Below are positions 1-7,990 of a stretch of DNA of 40,969 nt, in pieces. The number at the start of each line of letters is the position of its first letter. Position 1 is the first letter of the stretch. Source of the stretch: UBA3537 sp964219345 (lineage in GTDB: Bacteria; Bacteroidota; Bacteroidia; Flavobacteriales; Flavobacteriaceae); the NCBI GenBank assembly GCA_964219345.1, contig CAXPPN010000002.1, positions 1-40,969 on the forward strand. The letters are read 5' to 3'. The notes below the pieces were generated by a model. The model made no database searches. It saw only the letters and a list, made by a program, of their open reading frames with translations, and had not been told where the DNA came from. The position numbers and the translations under genes are program-made.

Positions 1-62
1 GTCAATCAATATGTTTAATGAACGTCTCTTAAAATCAAAACTTTGCGCATTCATACGCAAAG
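1..62 (-). other. Probable rRNA operon leader (16S gene outside window)
   Basis: Read on the minus strand, the segment just downstream of the promoter at 69-99 carries a perfect 7-bp hairpin (CTTTGCG at 56-62 with CGCAAAG at 41-47, 8-nt loop). A GTTCATTAAACATATTG motif follows at 7-23. GTTCATT/GTTCTTT boxes followed by an AT-rich ATATTG stretch resemble the leaders that precede 16S rRNA in Flavobacteriia. The rest of 1-235 holds no credible ORF. The rRNA gene itself is not in the window, so the assignment is inferred from promoter, hairpin and leader box only. Confidence 0.4.
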
Positions 63-68
63 CGGGTG

Positions 69-99
69 CAAATATAAAACCCTTTTCCTACAACCACAA
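69..99 (-). promoter_or_regulatory. Bacteroidota-type promoter, leftward
   Basis: On the minus strand TTG (97-99) and TATATTTG (69-76) are separated by exactly 20 nt. This matches the -33/-7 consensus of the primary sigma factor of Bacteroidota. It faces out of the window and would start the leader at 1-62. Confidence 0.65.
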
Positions 100-235
100 T
101 ACTTTTTATATTAATTTTGAAAAAAAAAGGGAAAGTTTTTTTTTAGCATCTATATCTAATAACATAAAGTGCTTATAATGAGATGATTATATAAACGCTA
201 AGTGTAAAAAATAATTTGTCTTATATAATGCGCTA

Positions 236-266
236 TTGTTTTAGAACAGATATAAACTTATATTTG
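236..266 (+). promoter_or_regulatory. Promoter of thrS-infC-rpmI-rplT
   Basis: TTG at 236-238, a 20-nt spacer and TATATTTG at 259-266 match the Bacteroidota -33/-7 consensus. Transcription would begin near 272, leaving a 5' UTR of about 14 nt before the thrS ATG at 286. There is no Shine-Dalgarno sequence in that interval, only A/T-rich bases, as is common in Flavobacteriia. Confidence 0.7.
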
Positions 267-285
267 CCCTCCATATAATAATTTT

Positions 286-2226
286 ATGATACATATTACT
301 TTACCAGATGGAAGTGTTCGCTCATATGATGAGTGTTTGACGGTAATGGATGTCGCTAAAGATATTAGTGAAGGATTTGCACGCAATGTGATTTCGGCGT
401 CTTTTAATGAACAAGTAGTTGAAACCTCAACTGTTTTGGAATCTGATGGAAATCTTGTTCTATATACATGGAGAGATGACAATGGAAAAAAAGCGTTTTG
501 GCATTCTAGTTCTCATGTTTTAGCACAAGCGCTGGAAGAGTTGTATCCTGGAGTAAAATTATCGATTGGCCCTGCTATTGAAAATGGATTTTATTATGAT
601 GTAGATTTGAGTGATAATTCTATTTCTGATAAAGACTTCAAAACCATAGAAGATAAAATGTTGGAAATTGCTAGAGGAAAACACGACTTTAAAATGAAGT
701 CTGTTTCTAAAGCCGATGCATTAGATAAATACAAAGCAGAAGGAAACGAATACAAAGTAGAATTGATTGAAAATCTGACTGATGGTGATATTACTTTTTG
801 CGATCATTCTTCATTTACAGATTTGTGTCGTGGAGGACACATTCCAAATACAGGGATTATAAAAGCTGTCAAAATATTGAGTGTTGCTGGTGCTTATTGG
901 AGAGGCGATGAAAATAACAAACAGCTGACTCGTGTCTATGGTACTTCTTTTCCAAAACAAAAAGAGTTAAAGGAGTATTTGGAGTTACTTGAAGAAGCTA
1001 AAAAACGTGACCACAGAAAGTTAGGAAAACAACTAGAATTGTTTACTTTTTCGAAGAAAGTAGGACAAGGGTTACCTTTATGGTTGCCAAATGGTGCTGC
1101 TTTGCGTTCTAGATTGGAAGATTTCTTGAAAAAAGCACAAATCAAAGCAGGATACGAAATGGTGGTCACACCACATATTGGTCAAAAAGAATTGTATGTA
1201 ACTTCTGGGCATTATGAAAAATATGGAGAGGATAGTTTTCAATCTATAAAAACTCCAAAAGATGAAGAAGAGTTTTTACTAAAACCCATGAATTGCCCTC
1301 ATCATTGCGAGATTTACAACGCTAAGCCATTCAGTTATAAAGAATTACCAAAACGCTATGCAGAGTTTGGAACAGTATATAGATATGAACAAAGTGGCGA
1401 ATTACATGGACTCACACGAGTCCGTGGATTTACGCAAGACGATGCGCATATTTTTTGTACGCCAGATCAGTTGGATCAAGAATTTAAGAATGTTATTGAT
1501 TTAGTATTGTATGTTTTTGGCTCTTTAGGATTTGAAAACTTTACTGCTCAAGTTTCTGTTCGTGATTTGGAGACACCAGAAAAATATATTGGATCTGTAG
1601 ACAATTGGGAGAAAGCAGAACGAGCCATTATTAATGCTGCAAAAGATAAAGGATTAGATTATGTGATTGAATCTGGAGAAGCTGCATTTTATGGACCGAA
1701 GCTAGACTTTATGGTGAAAGATGCTTTGGGAAGAAGCTGGCAATTAGGAACGATTCAAGTGGATTATAATTTACCTGAACGCTTCGATTTGACTTATAAA
1801 GGTTCTGATAATGAGCTCCATAGACCCATTATGATTCATCGTGCTCCTTTTGGAAGTATGGAACGATTTGTAGCCATTTTATTGGAACACACCGGTGGAA
1901 ATTTTCCTCTATGGCTTATGCCAGAACAAGTTACAATTTTGACAATCAGTGAAAAATACGAGAAATACGCCGAAAAAGTTTTAAATTTGTTAGAAAATAA
2001 CGAAATTCGCGCCCTCATTGACAATAGGAACGAAACGATGGGTAAGAAAATTCGGGACGCCGAAGTGAAAAAAATACCTTTCATGATTATTGTTGGTGAA
2101 CAAGAGGAGCAAACAGAAACCCTCTCTGTACGTCAACATGGCGGTGACGATTTAGGAACACTTAGTGTTACTGAATTTTCAAAAATCATTGAGCATGAAA
2201 TAAGCAAAACCTTAAAACAATTTTAA
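286..2226 (+). CDS. thrS: Threonine--tRNA ligase
   Basis: Charges tRNA-Thr with threonine in the cytoplasm. The 646 residues have the full bacterial architecture: N-terminal TGS domain (about 1-60), the editing/SAD domain with the HSSSH metal motif near residue 73 and the CRGGH segment, the class II catalytic core with zinc ligands in MNCPHH and motif 2 in the RYEQSGELHGLTRVRG stretch, motif 3 around the HRAPFGSMERF segment, and a C-terminal anticodon-binding domain. Length is normal for the family. The ATG at 286 lies about 14 nt after the predicted transcription start, which fixes the start. It is the first gene of an operon with infC, rpmI and rplT, a widely conserved bacterial order. Confidence 0.97.
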   Translation: MIHITLPDGSVRSYDECLTVMDVAKDISEGFARNVISASFNEQVVETSTVLESDGNLVLYTWRDDNGKKAFWHSSSHVLAQALEELYPGVKLSIGPAIENGFYYDVDLSDNSISDKDFKTIEDKMLEIARGKHDFKMKSVSKADALDKYKAEGNEYKVELIENLTDGDITFCDHSSFTDLCRGGHIPNTGIIKAVKILSVAGAYWRGDENNKQLTRVYGTSFPKQKELKEYLELLEEAKKRDHRKLGKQLELFTFSKKVGQGLPLWLPNGAALRSRLEDFLKKAQIKAGYEMVVTPHIGQKELYVTSGHYEKYGEDSFQSIKTPKDEEEFLLKPMNCPHHCEIYNAKPFSYKELPKRYAEFGTVYRYEQSGELHGLTRVRGFTQDDAHIFCTPDQLDQEFKNVIDLVLYVFGSLGFENFTAQVSVRDLETPEKYIGSVDNWEKAERAIINAAKDKGLDYVIESGEAAFYGPKLDFMVKDALGRSWQLGTIQVDYNLPERFDLTYKGSDNELHRPIMIHRAPFGSMERFVAILLEHTGGNFPLWLMPEQVTILTISEKYEKYAEKVLNLLENNEIRALIDNRNETMGKKIRDAEVKKIPFMIIVGEQEEQTETLSVRQHGGDDLGTLSVTEFSKIIEHEISKTLKQF

Positions 2227-2247
2227 GTTTAACTAAAAAATAAAGTC

Positions 2248-2802
2248 ATAGCAATACGTAGAAGAAGAAGCAGAGGCCCAATGCGGGTCATCAAAGAAGA
2301 CAAGCACCGCATCAACAGAAAAATTACTGCTGAAGAGTTGCGCCTAGTCGGTGATAATGTAGAAATTGGTGTGTATTCACTCGCACAAGCTCTAGCCATG
2401 GCCAATGAGCAAGGTTTGGATCTTGTAGAAATTTCTCCAAAAGCTGTTCCTCCAGTATGTAAAGTTATGGATTATAAAAAGTTTCTTTATGAACAAAAGA
2501 AACGAGAAAAAACGTTAAAATCCAAAGCTGCTAAAGTAGTGGTAAAGGAAATACGTTTTGGACCAAATACAGATGATCACGATTATAACTTCAAGAAAAA
2601 ACACGCTGAAAAGTTTTTGAAAGAAGGAGCAAAGTTAAAAGCATTTGTATTTTTTAAGGGGCGTTCTATAATTTTTAAAGAACAAGGTCAAATTTTATTG
2701 TTGCGTTTAGCACAAGATTTGGAAGAACTTGGAAAAGTAGAACAAATGCCAAAATTGGAAGGTAAACGAATGATTATGTTTATTGCACCAATAAAAAAAT
2801 AG
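2248..2802 (+). CDS. infC: Translation initiation factor IF-3, ATA start
   Basis: IF-3 binds the 30S subunit, keeps ribosomal subunits apart and proofreads the initiator tRNA and start codon. The first ATG in frame is at 2281, but the reading frame is open upstream. From an ATA at 2248 it reads M-AIRRRSRGP-M, the basic N-terminal extension normal for Bacteroidota IF-3. I therefore place the start at ATA 2248, giving 184 residues. The N-domain (KEDKHRIN through LVEISPKAVPPVCKVMDYKKF) and the C-domain (VKEIRFGPN.., KGRS..) are intact. A non-AUG start is typical of infC and allows autorepression, because IF-3 rejects such codons. The alternative ATG start (173 aa) would drop conserved residues. 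Confidence 0.93.
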   Translation: MAIRRRRSRGPMRVIKEDKHRINRKITAEELRLVGDNVEIGVYSLAQALAMANEQGLDLVEISPKAVPPVCKVMDYKKFLYEQKKREKTLKSKAAKVVVKEIRFGPNTDDHDYNFKKKHAEKFLKEGAKLKAFVFFKGRSIIFKEQGQILLLRLAQDLEELGKVEQMPKLEGKRMIMFIAPIKK

Positions 2803-2835
2803 AATAACAGCGAATAACTAAATAAAAAGCAGAAC

Positions 2836-3033
2836 ATGCCAAAAATGAAAACAAAATCTAGTGCCAAAAAACGCTTTAAGGTAACTGGCTCTGGAAAAAT
2901 CAAAAGAAAGCATGCGTTTAAAAGTCACATTCTAACGAAGAAGTCTAAAAAACGTAAGCTTGCCCTCACACATAGTACTTTGGTACATGAGAGTGATGAG
3001 GCCAACATCAAACAACAATTACGCTTAAAATAA
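2836..3033 (+). CDS. rpmI: Large ribosomal subunit protein bL35
   Basis: A small basic protein (65 aa) of the 50S subunit. It begins MPKMKTKSSAKKRFKVTGSG, the canonical bL35 N-terminus, and continues with the Lys/Arg-rich KRKHAFKSHIL segment. It lies 33 nt after infC and upstream of rplT, the standard infC-rpmI-rplT order. The final residues (..ANIKQQLRLK) look complete. In other bacteria this cluster is repressed by L20 binding its mRNA. Confidence 0.96.
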   Translation: MPKMKTKSSAKKRFKVTGSGKIKRKHAFKSHILTKKSKKRKLALTHSTLVHESDEANIKQQLRLK

Positions 3034-3067
3034 GGGTAATTTAGGTAACATTAATTTTTAACCATGG

Positions 3068-3112
3068 AGTTTGGCCAATAAAAGATTCTGAAACAAGCTC
3101 GGAACGCCAACT
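3068..3112 (+). promoter_or_regulatory. Possible L20 leader stem between rpmI and rplT
   Basis: The 98-nt spacer between rpmI and rplT is longer than the other gaps in this operon. It contains AGTTTGGC (3068-3075), which can pair with GCCAACT (3106-3112) with a single bulged base, enclosing about 30 nt. The stem sits just before rplT, where a ribosomal-protein autoregulatory site would be expected. This is a structural suggestion only; no known leader family was matched. Confidence 0.25.
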
Positions 3113-3131
3113 ACAAAAAAAAAGAAACATT

Positions 3132-3476
3132 ATGCCAAGATCAGTAAATTCAGTGGCCAAAAGAGCCCGAAGAAAAAAAGTCCTAAAACAAGCCAAAGGC
3201 TATTTTGGGCGTCGCAAAAATGTATGGACTGTTGCTAAAAATGCAGTAGACAAAGCCATGCTTTATGCCTATAGAGATCGTAGAAATAAGAAAAGATCTT
3301 TCCGTGCGCTTTGGATTATGCGTATTAATGCAGGTGCAAGACTACACGGATTGTCTTATTCAAAATTTATGGGAAAACTAAAAGCTAATAATATTGACTT
3401 GAACCGTAAGGTTTTGGCCGATTTAGCCATGAATGACCCAAAAGCTTTTGAAGCTATTGTAAATAAAATTAAATAA
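3132..3476 (+). CDS. rplT: Large ribosomal subunit protein bL20
   Basis: A 114-residue 50S assembly protein that binds 23S rRNA early. The sequence starts MPRSVNSVAKRARRKKVLKQ and contains the conserved GYFGRRKNVWTVAKNAV and YRDRRNKKRSFRALWI(M)RINA segments. It is the last gene of the thrS-infC-rpmI-rplT operon and is followed within 50 nt by a terminator. In organisms where it has been studied, L20 represses its own operon. Confidence 0.97.
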   Translation: MPRSVNSVAKRARRKKVLKQAKGYFGRRKNVWTVAKNAVDKAMLYAYRDRRNKKRSFRALWIMRINAGARLHGLSYSKFMGKLKANNIDLNRKVLADLAMNDPKAFEAIVNKIK

Positions 3477-3517
3477 GGCAACTGCCTGATTAACAACCTT
3501 TTATTCGCTTATAAAAG

Positions 3518-3543
3518 CCCGCTCTGTTGAGTGGGTTTTTTTT
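3518..3543 (+). terminator. Rho-independent terminator after rplT
   Basis: CCCGCTC (3518-3524), a 4-nt TGTT loop and GAGTGGG (3529-3535) form a 7-bp stem with one G-T pair, followed by eight T at 3536-3543. It ends the ribosomal-protein operon. The gene on the other strand converges from 3551. Confidence 0.85.
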
Positions 3544-3550
3544 ATTAAGT

Positions 3551-4252
3551 TTAATCTTGAAGTGCAAAAACACGTCTTAATACATCTGTAGTTCTTGAGT
3601 TTAATTTTGTTCTGATGTTTTGTTCCTCTACTCCAATCATCTTATAGACTCCTTTTAGAGTTTCTCCCGTAACATAAGCTGTCAAATCGGTTGTAATTTT
3701 TTTGGTGAAAGGTAAATTATTGTATTTCTGAATTAGAGTACTCCAAATTTCATTAGCACCAACTTTTGAAAAAGAACGTTCAATAACTGGTTGGAATTTT
3801 TGATATAGTGCTGTTTCAGTATTTTGTTTTAAATAATTAGTAGCAGCATTTTTTCCGCCCAATAAAATAGATTTTGCATCATTGAAAGTGATATTTTTTA
3901 CAGCGGATACAAATATTGGGGTTGCTTCTTTTACTGCATCCTCCGCAGCACGATTCAAAACTCTTAATCCTTCATCAGCAACTTTATTCAACCCAATATC
4001 GCGCAAGGCCTTATCAACTTTTTTGAGTTCTTCTGGAAGTAATATTTTGACGAATTCATTACGAAAAAAACCATCTTTTTGTGTGAGTTTTTGTACTTGT
4101 CTTTCAATTCCAAAGTTTAATGCTTCACGAAGCCCAGTGGCCATCATATCGGCATTTGTTTCTTTTGTTTGAGGCAATTGGCCTACAACTTGTTGTAATT
4201 CCGCGCAAGAGCTCAATAGCAAAAATGTAATTAAGTAAGTAATCTGTTTCAT
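3551..4252 (-). CDS. DUF4197 lipoprotein
   Basis: Protein of 233 residues with an N-terminal signal sequence ending in a lipobox-like LLSSC (Cys16), so probably anchored to a membrane by a lipid. The remainder matches the DUF4197 pattern: GLREAL..GI...V..L...DGFF.N..VKILLPEEL at the start of the domain, and the PFTKKITTDLTAYVTGETLKGVYKMIGVEE segment near the C-terminus. The molecular function of the family is unknown. It starts 13 nt after the hemoglobin gene and probably shares its transcript. Confidence 0.8.
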   Translation of the reverse strand: MKQITYLITFLLLSSCAELQQVVGQLPQTKETNADMMATGLREALNFGIERQVQKLTQKDGFFRNEFVKILLPEELKKVDKALRDIGLNKVADEGLRVLNRAAEDAVKEATPIFVSAVKNITFNDAKSILLGGKNAATNYLKQNTETALYQKFQPVIERSFSKVGANEIWSTLIQKYNNLPFTKKITTDLTAYVTGETLKGVYKMIGVEEQNIRTKLNSRTTDVLRRVFALQD

Positions 4253-4265
4253 GATTTTATTGGGC

Positions 4266-4646
4266 TTAATTATTAATCTGCTCCATTTTAACCAACATTA
4301 CTGTTTTCATCAATTGTCCTCGTTCTTTAGCACGATTGGCAATTTCTCCTTCATAGTACTTGTCAATGGTAGATTCCCACAATTCTATCCAGCGTTCAAA
4401 ATGAGCTTTGGTTAAAGGTTCTTTTGCATTCAATACAATATGTTTCATCATGGGATTGCCTTTGTAAACAGCACTGCTTAATAATGCAAATTCCCAAAAC
4501 TTATACATTCTTGGTAAATGTTCATCCCAATCTACTTTAGCGACATCTGTAAAAATATAACCAATAACAGGGTCAGATTTAACATCGTTGTAAAAAGCAT
4601 CTACTAATGTTTTTACATCTTGTGGAGTAGAAATATCTTTTTTCAT
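4266..4646 (-). CDS. Group III truncated hemoglobin
   Basis: Small heme protein of the 2-over-2 globin fold, likely handling O2, NO or related ligands in the cytoplasm. From ATG 4646 it is 126 residues, the usual family length. A longer frame starting at 4715 adds residues that are an out-of-frame reading of the upstream cupin gene, so I reject that start. Visible features are the ...DPVIGYIFTDVAKVDW.. B/C region, the conserved W..FALLSSAVYKGNP segment, a candidate proximal His69 in MMKHIVL, and the HFERWIELW motif with Trp86. It starts 10 nt after the (frameshifted) cupin gene and precedes the DUF4197 lipoprotein. The ligand is not known. Confidence 0.88.
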   Translation of the reverse strand: MKKDISTPQDVKTLVDAFYNDVKSDPVIGYIFTDVAKVDWDEHLPRMYKFWEFALLSSAVYKGNPMMKHIVLNAKEPLTKAHFERWIELWESTIDKYYEGEIANRAKERGQLMKTVMLVKMEQINN

Positions 4647-4656
4647 AATTTCTAAT

Positions 4657-4945
4657 TTAACCAACAATAAGTAAAAATTCTGCAGCGTCTTTTGCAGTAA
4701 CTTCGTGAATTTCATCTAAAGGGAATATCGTATTCTTCCAAATGGTGAATTGTCTTTATTTCTCTCAAAGAACGATACTCTATGGCACCTTTTACAACAA
4801 AGATTTTGGCTCTTGCTGGGGCAGTGTGTTTTTCCAAAACTGCTCCTGGTTGAAGGGTTACTAAAATAACCTTAAAGTGTTTGCTGGCTTGGACAATACG
4901 GATTTGTGATTTAACTTTTTCTTGAAAAGAAGTGTGATTTTGCAT
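4657..4945 (-). pseudogene. Cupin-domain protein, frameshifted
   Basis: The frame from ATG 4945 encodes a small cupin (LQPGAVLEKHTAPARAKIFV, then VKGAIEYRS) but stops at TGA after EEYDIPFR, 77 residues in. Dropping one base of the AAAGGG run at 4718-4723 restores a reading that continues ..DIP-LDEIHEVTAKDAAEFLLIVG and ends at a TAA at 4657-4659, giving a 95-residue protein of normal small-cupin length. The stop then falls 10 nt before the hemoglobin start, a normal operon spacing. This is therefore one gene with a net +1 indel: a sequencing error, a recent mutation or, less likely, a recoding site. Function is unknown beyond the one-domain cupin fold; the pairing with the hemoglobin gene is an observation only. 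Confidence 0.8.
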
Positions 4946-4969
4946 AATGATTTAGGGTTTGTATGTATA

Positions 4970-5003
4970 CAAAATTAGAAAAAAAATTGATCTCTACTCC
5001 CAA
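4970..5003 (-). promoter_or_regulatory. Promoter of cupin-hemoglobin-DUF4197 genes
   Basis: On the minus strand TTG (5001-5003), a 23-nt spacer and TAATTTTG (4970-4977) fit the Bacteroidota consensus at the long end of its spacer range. The predicted start is about 18 nt before the cupin ATG at 4945. Confidence 0.5.
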
Positions 5004-5004
5004 T

Positions 5005-6282
5005 CTAGGTTTTTTGTTTTTTCTTTTTAGCTGCTGGAAACAAAACATTGTTAAGAATCAATCTATATCCTGGAGAGGTAGGATGAAGTTCTAATTCTGT
5101 TTTTGGGTCACCTACTCTATGGGTATAATCCTCAGGGTCGTGTCCGCCGTAAAATGTAAAAAACCCTTTACCCTTAATACCATGAATATAGCGCGCTTCA
5201 TTGTTGATTTTATTTTCACCCAAAATTAAAACATTGGATTTAATTTGTGATCGTGTGTAGGCCGTTGTTTGCCCCATAAATCCTTTGACTAGTGCGGTAT
5301 GATTTTGATTGAGCATGGTGGGTATGGGATCCCATTTTGCAGAGTATTCCATTAAAGCGAAATAATCAACTTCTTTTTTAATCTGGCGTACATTGGTTTG
5401 GTCGATTGATGAAAATTCGTACACATTTGGGTCGCGTTCAATAATAAATTCTATAAACGCAAAAGTGTTTGAAAAATCGAGTTGCGCTTGATAATTAGGC
5501 GTTGTCCCATCGCCGTCGAACATGGGTTCGCAAATATCTAATTGTTCTGCTGCTAAAGCAATATCAAAACTGTCGGTGGCACTACACATGGCAAACATGA
5601 ATCCACCTCCCAAAACATAGTCTTTAATTTTTTGAGCAACTGCAAGTTTTGCATCAGACACTTTTGCATATCCCAATTCTTGTGCAAGTGCTTCAGCATT
5701 TTGTTGCTGTTCTATATACCACGCTGCATTGCGATAGGCTCTATAGAATTTTCCATATTGCCCTGTAAAATCCTCATGATGAAGGTGTAGCCAATCATAC
5801 AATAATAGCCCATCATTTAGTACTTCAGTGTCATAAACTACATCATAGGGAATTTCCGCATAAGTTAACACTAAGGTTACCGCATCGTCCCAAGGTTGCT
5901 TTCCACTAGGTGAATACACCGCAATTTTTGGTGCTTTTTCTAAAACGATAGCATCCATATTTTTACTAGGACTGCTAATTTCTTCAAGAATTTTAGCAGT
6001 TTTAGAATCACTTATAAGTTCATAAGAAACTCCACGAATCAGGCATTCTCTTTTAATGCGTTCTGAACTCGGCATCAAAAATGCACCACCTCTATAATTT
6101 AATAACCATTTTACATTTTGATTTTGACTAAGTACCCAATACGTAATGCCATAAGCTTTTAGGTGATTGGATTGCGATTTTGCATCCATTGGAATTAAGA
6201 TATAACTTGCAAAGGCCTTTAAAGAAATAAACAAAAAAAAGACAAAACAAAAAGATTTAAGACGATTGAAAGCTAGAAACAT
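5005..6282 (-). CDS. Periplasmic GATase-like conserved Bacteroidota protein
   Basis: A 425-residue secreted protein with an N-terminal signal peptide (about 1-25, ending FASY). As I recall, homologs in Flavobacteriia are often named asparagine synthetase B, but I see no AsnB features: no Cys2 nucleophile after Met1 and no SGGLDS PPi motif. It has a segment AVYSPSGKQPWDDAV (about 121-135) and a nucleophile-elbow-like GGGFMFAMCSATDS (225-238, Cys233), reminiscent of class I glutamine-amidotransferase-like folds. Also visible are HLHHEDF (166-172) and a C-terminal FYGGHDPEDYTHR segment. The tail is Lys-rich. It begins 9 nt after dnaB and is probably co-transcribed. Its substrate is unknown to me and the amidotransferase resemblance is inference. 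Confidence 0.65.
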   Translation of the reverse strand: MFLAFNRLKSFCFVFFLFISLKAFASYILIPMDAKSQSNHLKAYGITYWVLSQNQNVKWLLNYRGGAFLMPSSERIKRECLIRGVSYELISDSKTAKILEEISSPSKNMDAIVLEKAPKIAVYSPSGKQPWDDAVTLVLTYAEIPYDVVYDTEVLNDGLLLYDWLHLHHEDFTGQYGKFYRAYRNAAWYIEQQQNAEALAQELGYAKVSDAKLAVAQKIKDYVLGGGFMFAMCSATDSFDIALAAEQLDICEPMFDGDGTTPNYQAQLDFSNTFAFIEFIIERDPNVYEFSSIDQTNVRQIKKEVDYFALMEYSAKWDPIPTMLNQNHTALVKGFMGQTTAYTRSQIKSNVLILGENKINNEARYIHGIKGKGFFTFYGGHDPEDYTHRVGDPKTELELHPTSPGYRLILNNVLFPAAKKKKQKT

Positions 6283-6291
6283 ACTGGGATT

Positions 6292-7836
6292 TTAGTATGG
6301 AGTATCATCTTCCGGTGGACCAAAAGCATCATTAGGATCAATTTGCATCGGTGTATCATCATCAGAAAATGTATCATCATTTGCAGCAGCATTCATTTTG
6401 GAGTGGAATTCTGCATCAAAAGGAGAATCAAAATTATCCAAATTGTCAAATTTACCTAAATGCCCAATAAATTTTAGACGGATATTATCCAAACCACCAT
6501 TTCTATGTTTTGCAATGATAAATTCTGCTTGACCTTCACATGGGGTGTGTTCTTCATCATCCCACTCTTCAATTTTGTAGTATTCAGGTCTGTAGATAAA
6601 AGACACAATATCAGCATCTTGTTCAATTGCTCCAGACTCTCTCAAATCTGAAAGTAATGGACGCTTACTCCCTCCTCTAGTTTCTACAGCTCTTGACAGC
6701 TGAGAAAGTGCAATGACAGGGACACTCAATTCTTTGGCTAAAGCTTTTAAATTTCTTGAAATCATGGATATTTCTTGTTCACGATTTCCTGTTTTTTGGC
6801 TACCCCCTGCCGTCATTAATTGTAAATAATCGACAATGATGAGTTTAATACCATTTTGTGAAGCCAATCGGCGAGCTTTTGCACGTAGATCAAAAATAGA
6901 AAGTGATGGTGTATCATCTATATAAAGCGGTGCTTTTTCCAATGATTTTACTTTTACATTGAGTTGCTCCCATTCGTGCTTTTCAAGTTTCCCTGTTCTT
7001 AATTTTTCTGAACTTAATCCTGTTTCTGAGGAAATCAAACGGGTAATAAGCTGAACTGATGACATTTCCAAAGAAAAGAACGCTACTGGAATATTTTGAT
7101 TTACTGCAATATTTCGCGCCATGGAAAGCGTAAGTGCTGTTTTTCCCATACCAGGACGAGCTGCCACAATAATTAAATCACTTTCTTGCCATCCAGAAGT
7201 TAGCTGATCCACTTTATCAAAACCTGAAGGAATTCCACTAAGCCCTTCTTTGTTTGAAATTTCTTCAATTTTACGCTTGGCTTGAAAAACTAAATCTTGT
7301 GCTGTTTCTGTTGATTTTTTGATGTTTCCTTGAGTTACATCATAAAGCTTGGATTCTGCTTTATCCAAAAGATCAAATACATCTTTAGTTTCATCAAAAG
7401 AGTCTTCAATAATTTCGTTGGAAATTTTAATCAAGCTTCGCTGAATAAATTTTTGTAAAATGATTCGAGCATGAAACTCAATATGAGCCGAAGATGAAAC
7501 TTTTTGGGTAAGTCCAATAAGATAGAAATCACCACCTACAACATCTAGTTTTTGATTCTTTCTTAGTTTTGAAGAAACAGTCAATAAGTCAATAGGTTCG
7601 CTGCTTTCAAAAAGCTGAAGAATTGCTTCAAAAATATGTTGATGCGCTTCTTTATAAAATGATTCAATACTAAGAATATCGATTACTTCATCTACCCCTT
7701 TTTTATCAATCATCATAGCGCCTAACACAACTTCCTCCAAGTCAATAGCTTGAGGTGGAATTTTTCCTTGCTCTAAGTTAATGACATTAGGTCTATTGGT
7801 TTGTTGATATCCTTTAAAAGCTTCTGGTTGTTTCAT
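6292..7836 (-). CDS. dnaB: Replicative DNA helicase DnaB
   Basis: Hexameric 5'-3' helicase of the replication fork. The 514 residues show the N-terminal primase-interaction domain (IDLEEVVLGAMMID.. from about 30) and a RecA-like motor domain from about 200. That domain carries Walker A in AARPGMGKTA (225-234), Walker B in KLIIVDYLQL (331-340), and the late motif SDLRESGAIEQDADIV (arginine-finger region). The acidic C-terminal tail (DDTFSDDDTPM...) is typical of Bacteroidota DnaB. No intein or insertion is seen. The AT-rich upstream gap contains the accA terminator and one single-mismatch DnaA-box-like sequence. Confidence 0.97.
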   Translation of the reverse strand: MKQPEAFKGYQQTNRPNVINLEQGKIPPQAIDLEEVVLGAMMIDKKGVDEVIDILSIESFYKEAHQHIFEAILQLFESSEPIDLLTVSSKLRKNQKLDVVGGDFYLIGLTQKVSSSAHIEFHARIILQKFIQRSLIKISNEIIEDSFDETKDVFDLLDKAESKLYDVTQGNIKKSTETAQDLVFQAKRKIEEISNKEGLSGIPSGFDKVDQLTSGWQESDLIIVAARPGMGKTALTLSMARNIAVNQNIPVAFFSLEMSSVQLITRLISSETGLSSEKLRTGKLEKHEWEQLNVKVKSLEKAPLYIDDTPSLSIFDLRAKARRLASQNGIKLIIVDYLQLMTAGGSQKTGNREQEISMISRNLKALAKELSVPVIALSQLSRAVETRGGSKRPLLSDLRESGAIEQDADIVSFIYRPEYYKIEEWDDEEHTPCEGQAEFIIAKHRNGGLDNIRLKFIGHLGKFDNLDNFDSPFDAEFHSKMNAAANDDTFSDDDTPMQIDPNDAFGPPEDDTPY

Positions 7837-7939
7837 AATAACGAATGTACGTAAAAATTGAATGTCTTAATTGTTAAAATATTCAATAAGACTTAACAAA
7901 ATGAGTGTTAATAAGTAAAAAAAAATGTTGATAATAGTC

Positions 7940-7963
7940 AAAAAAACCAAGCATAAGGCTTGG
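7940..7963 (-). terminator. Terminator after accA
   Basis: The perfect 6-bp stem CCAAGC/GCTTGG (7947-7952 with 7958-7963, 5-nt loop) is followed on the minus strand by seven T (7940-7946). It separates accA from dnaB and indicates that they are separate transcripts. Confidence 0.8.
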
Positions 7964-7990
7964 TTTTAAAATCATATTATGTAAAAAATG

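Noticed and set aside
4647..4715. N-terminal extension of the hemoglobin frame (149-aa version)
   Set aside because: These 23 codons are an out-of-frame reading of the cupin 3' end, and the family length fits the ATG at 4646.
7926..7934. Single DnaA-box-like sequence (TTATCAACA, minus strand) upstream of dnaB
   Set aside because: It is one box with a mismatch, with no cluster or AT-rich unwinding element, so it is not evidence for an origin.
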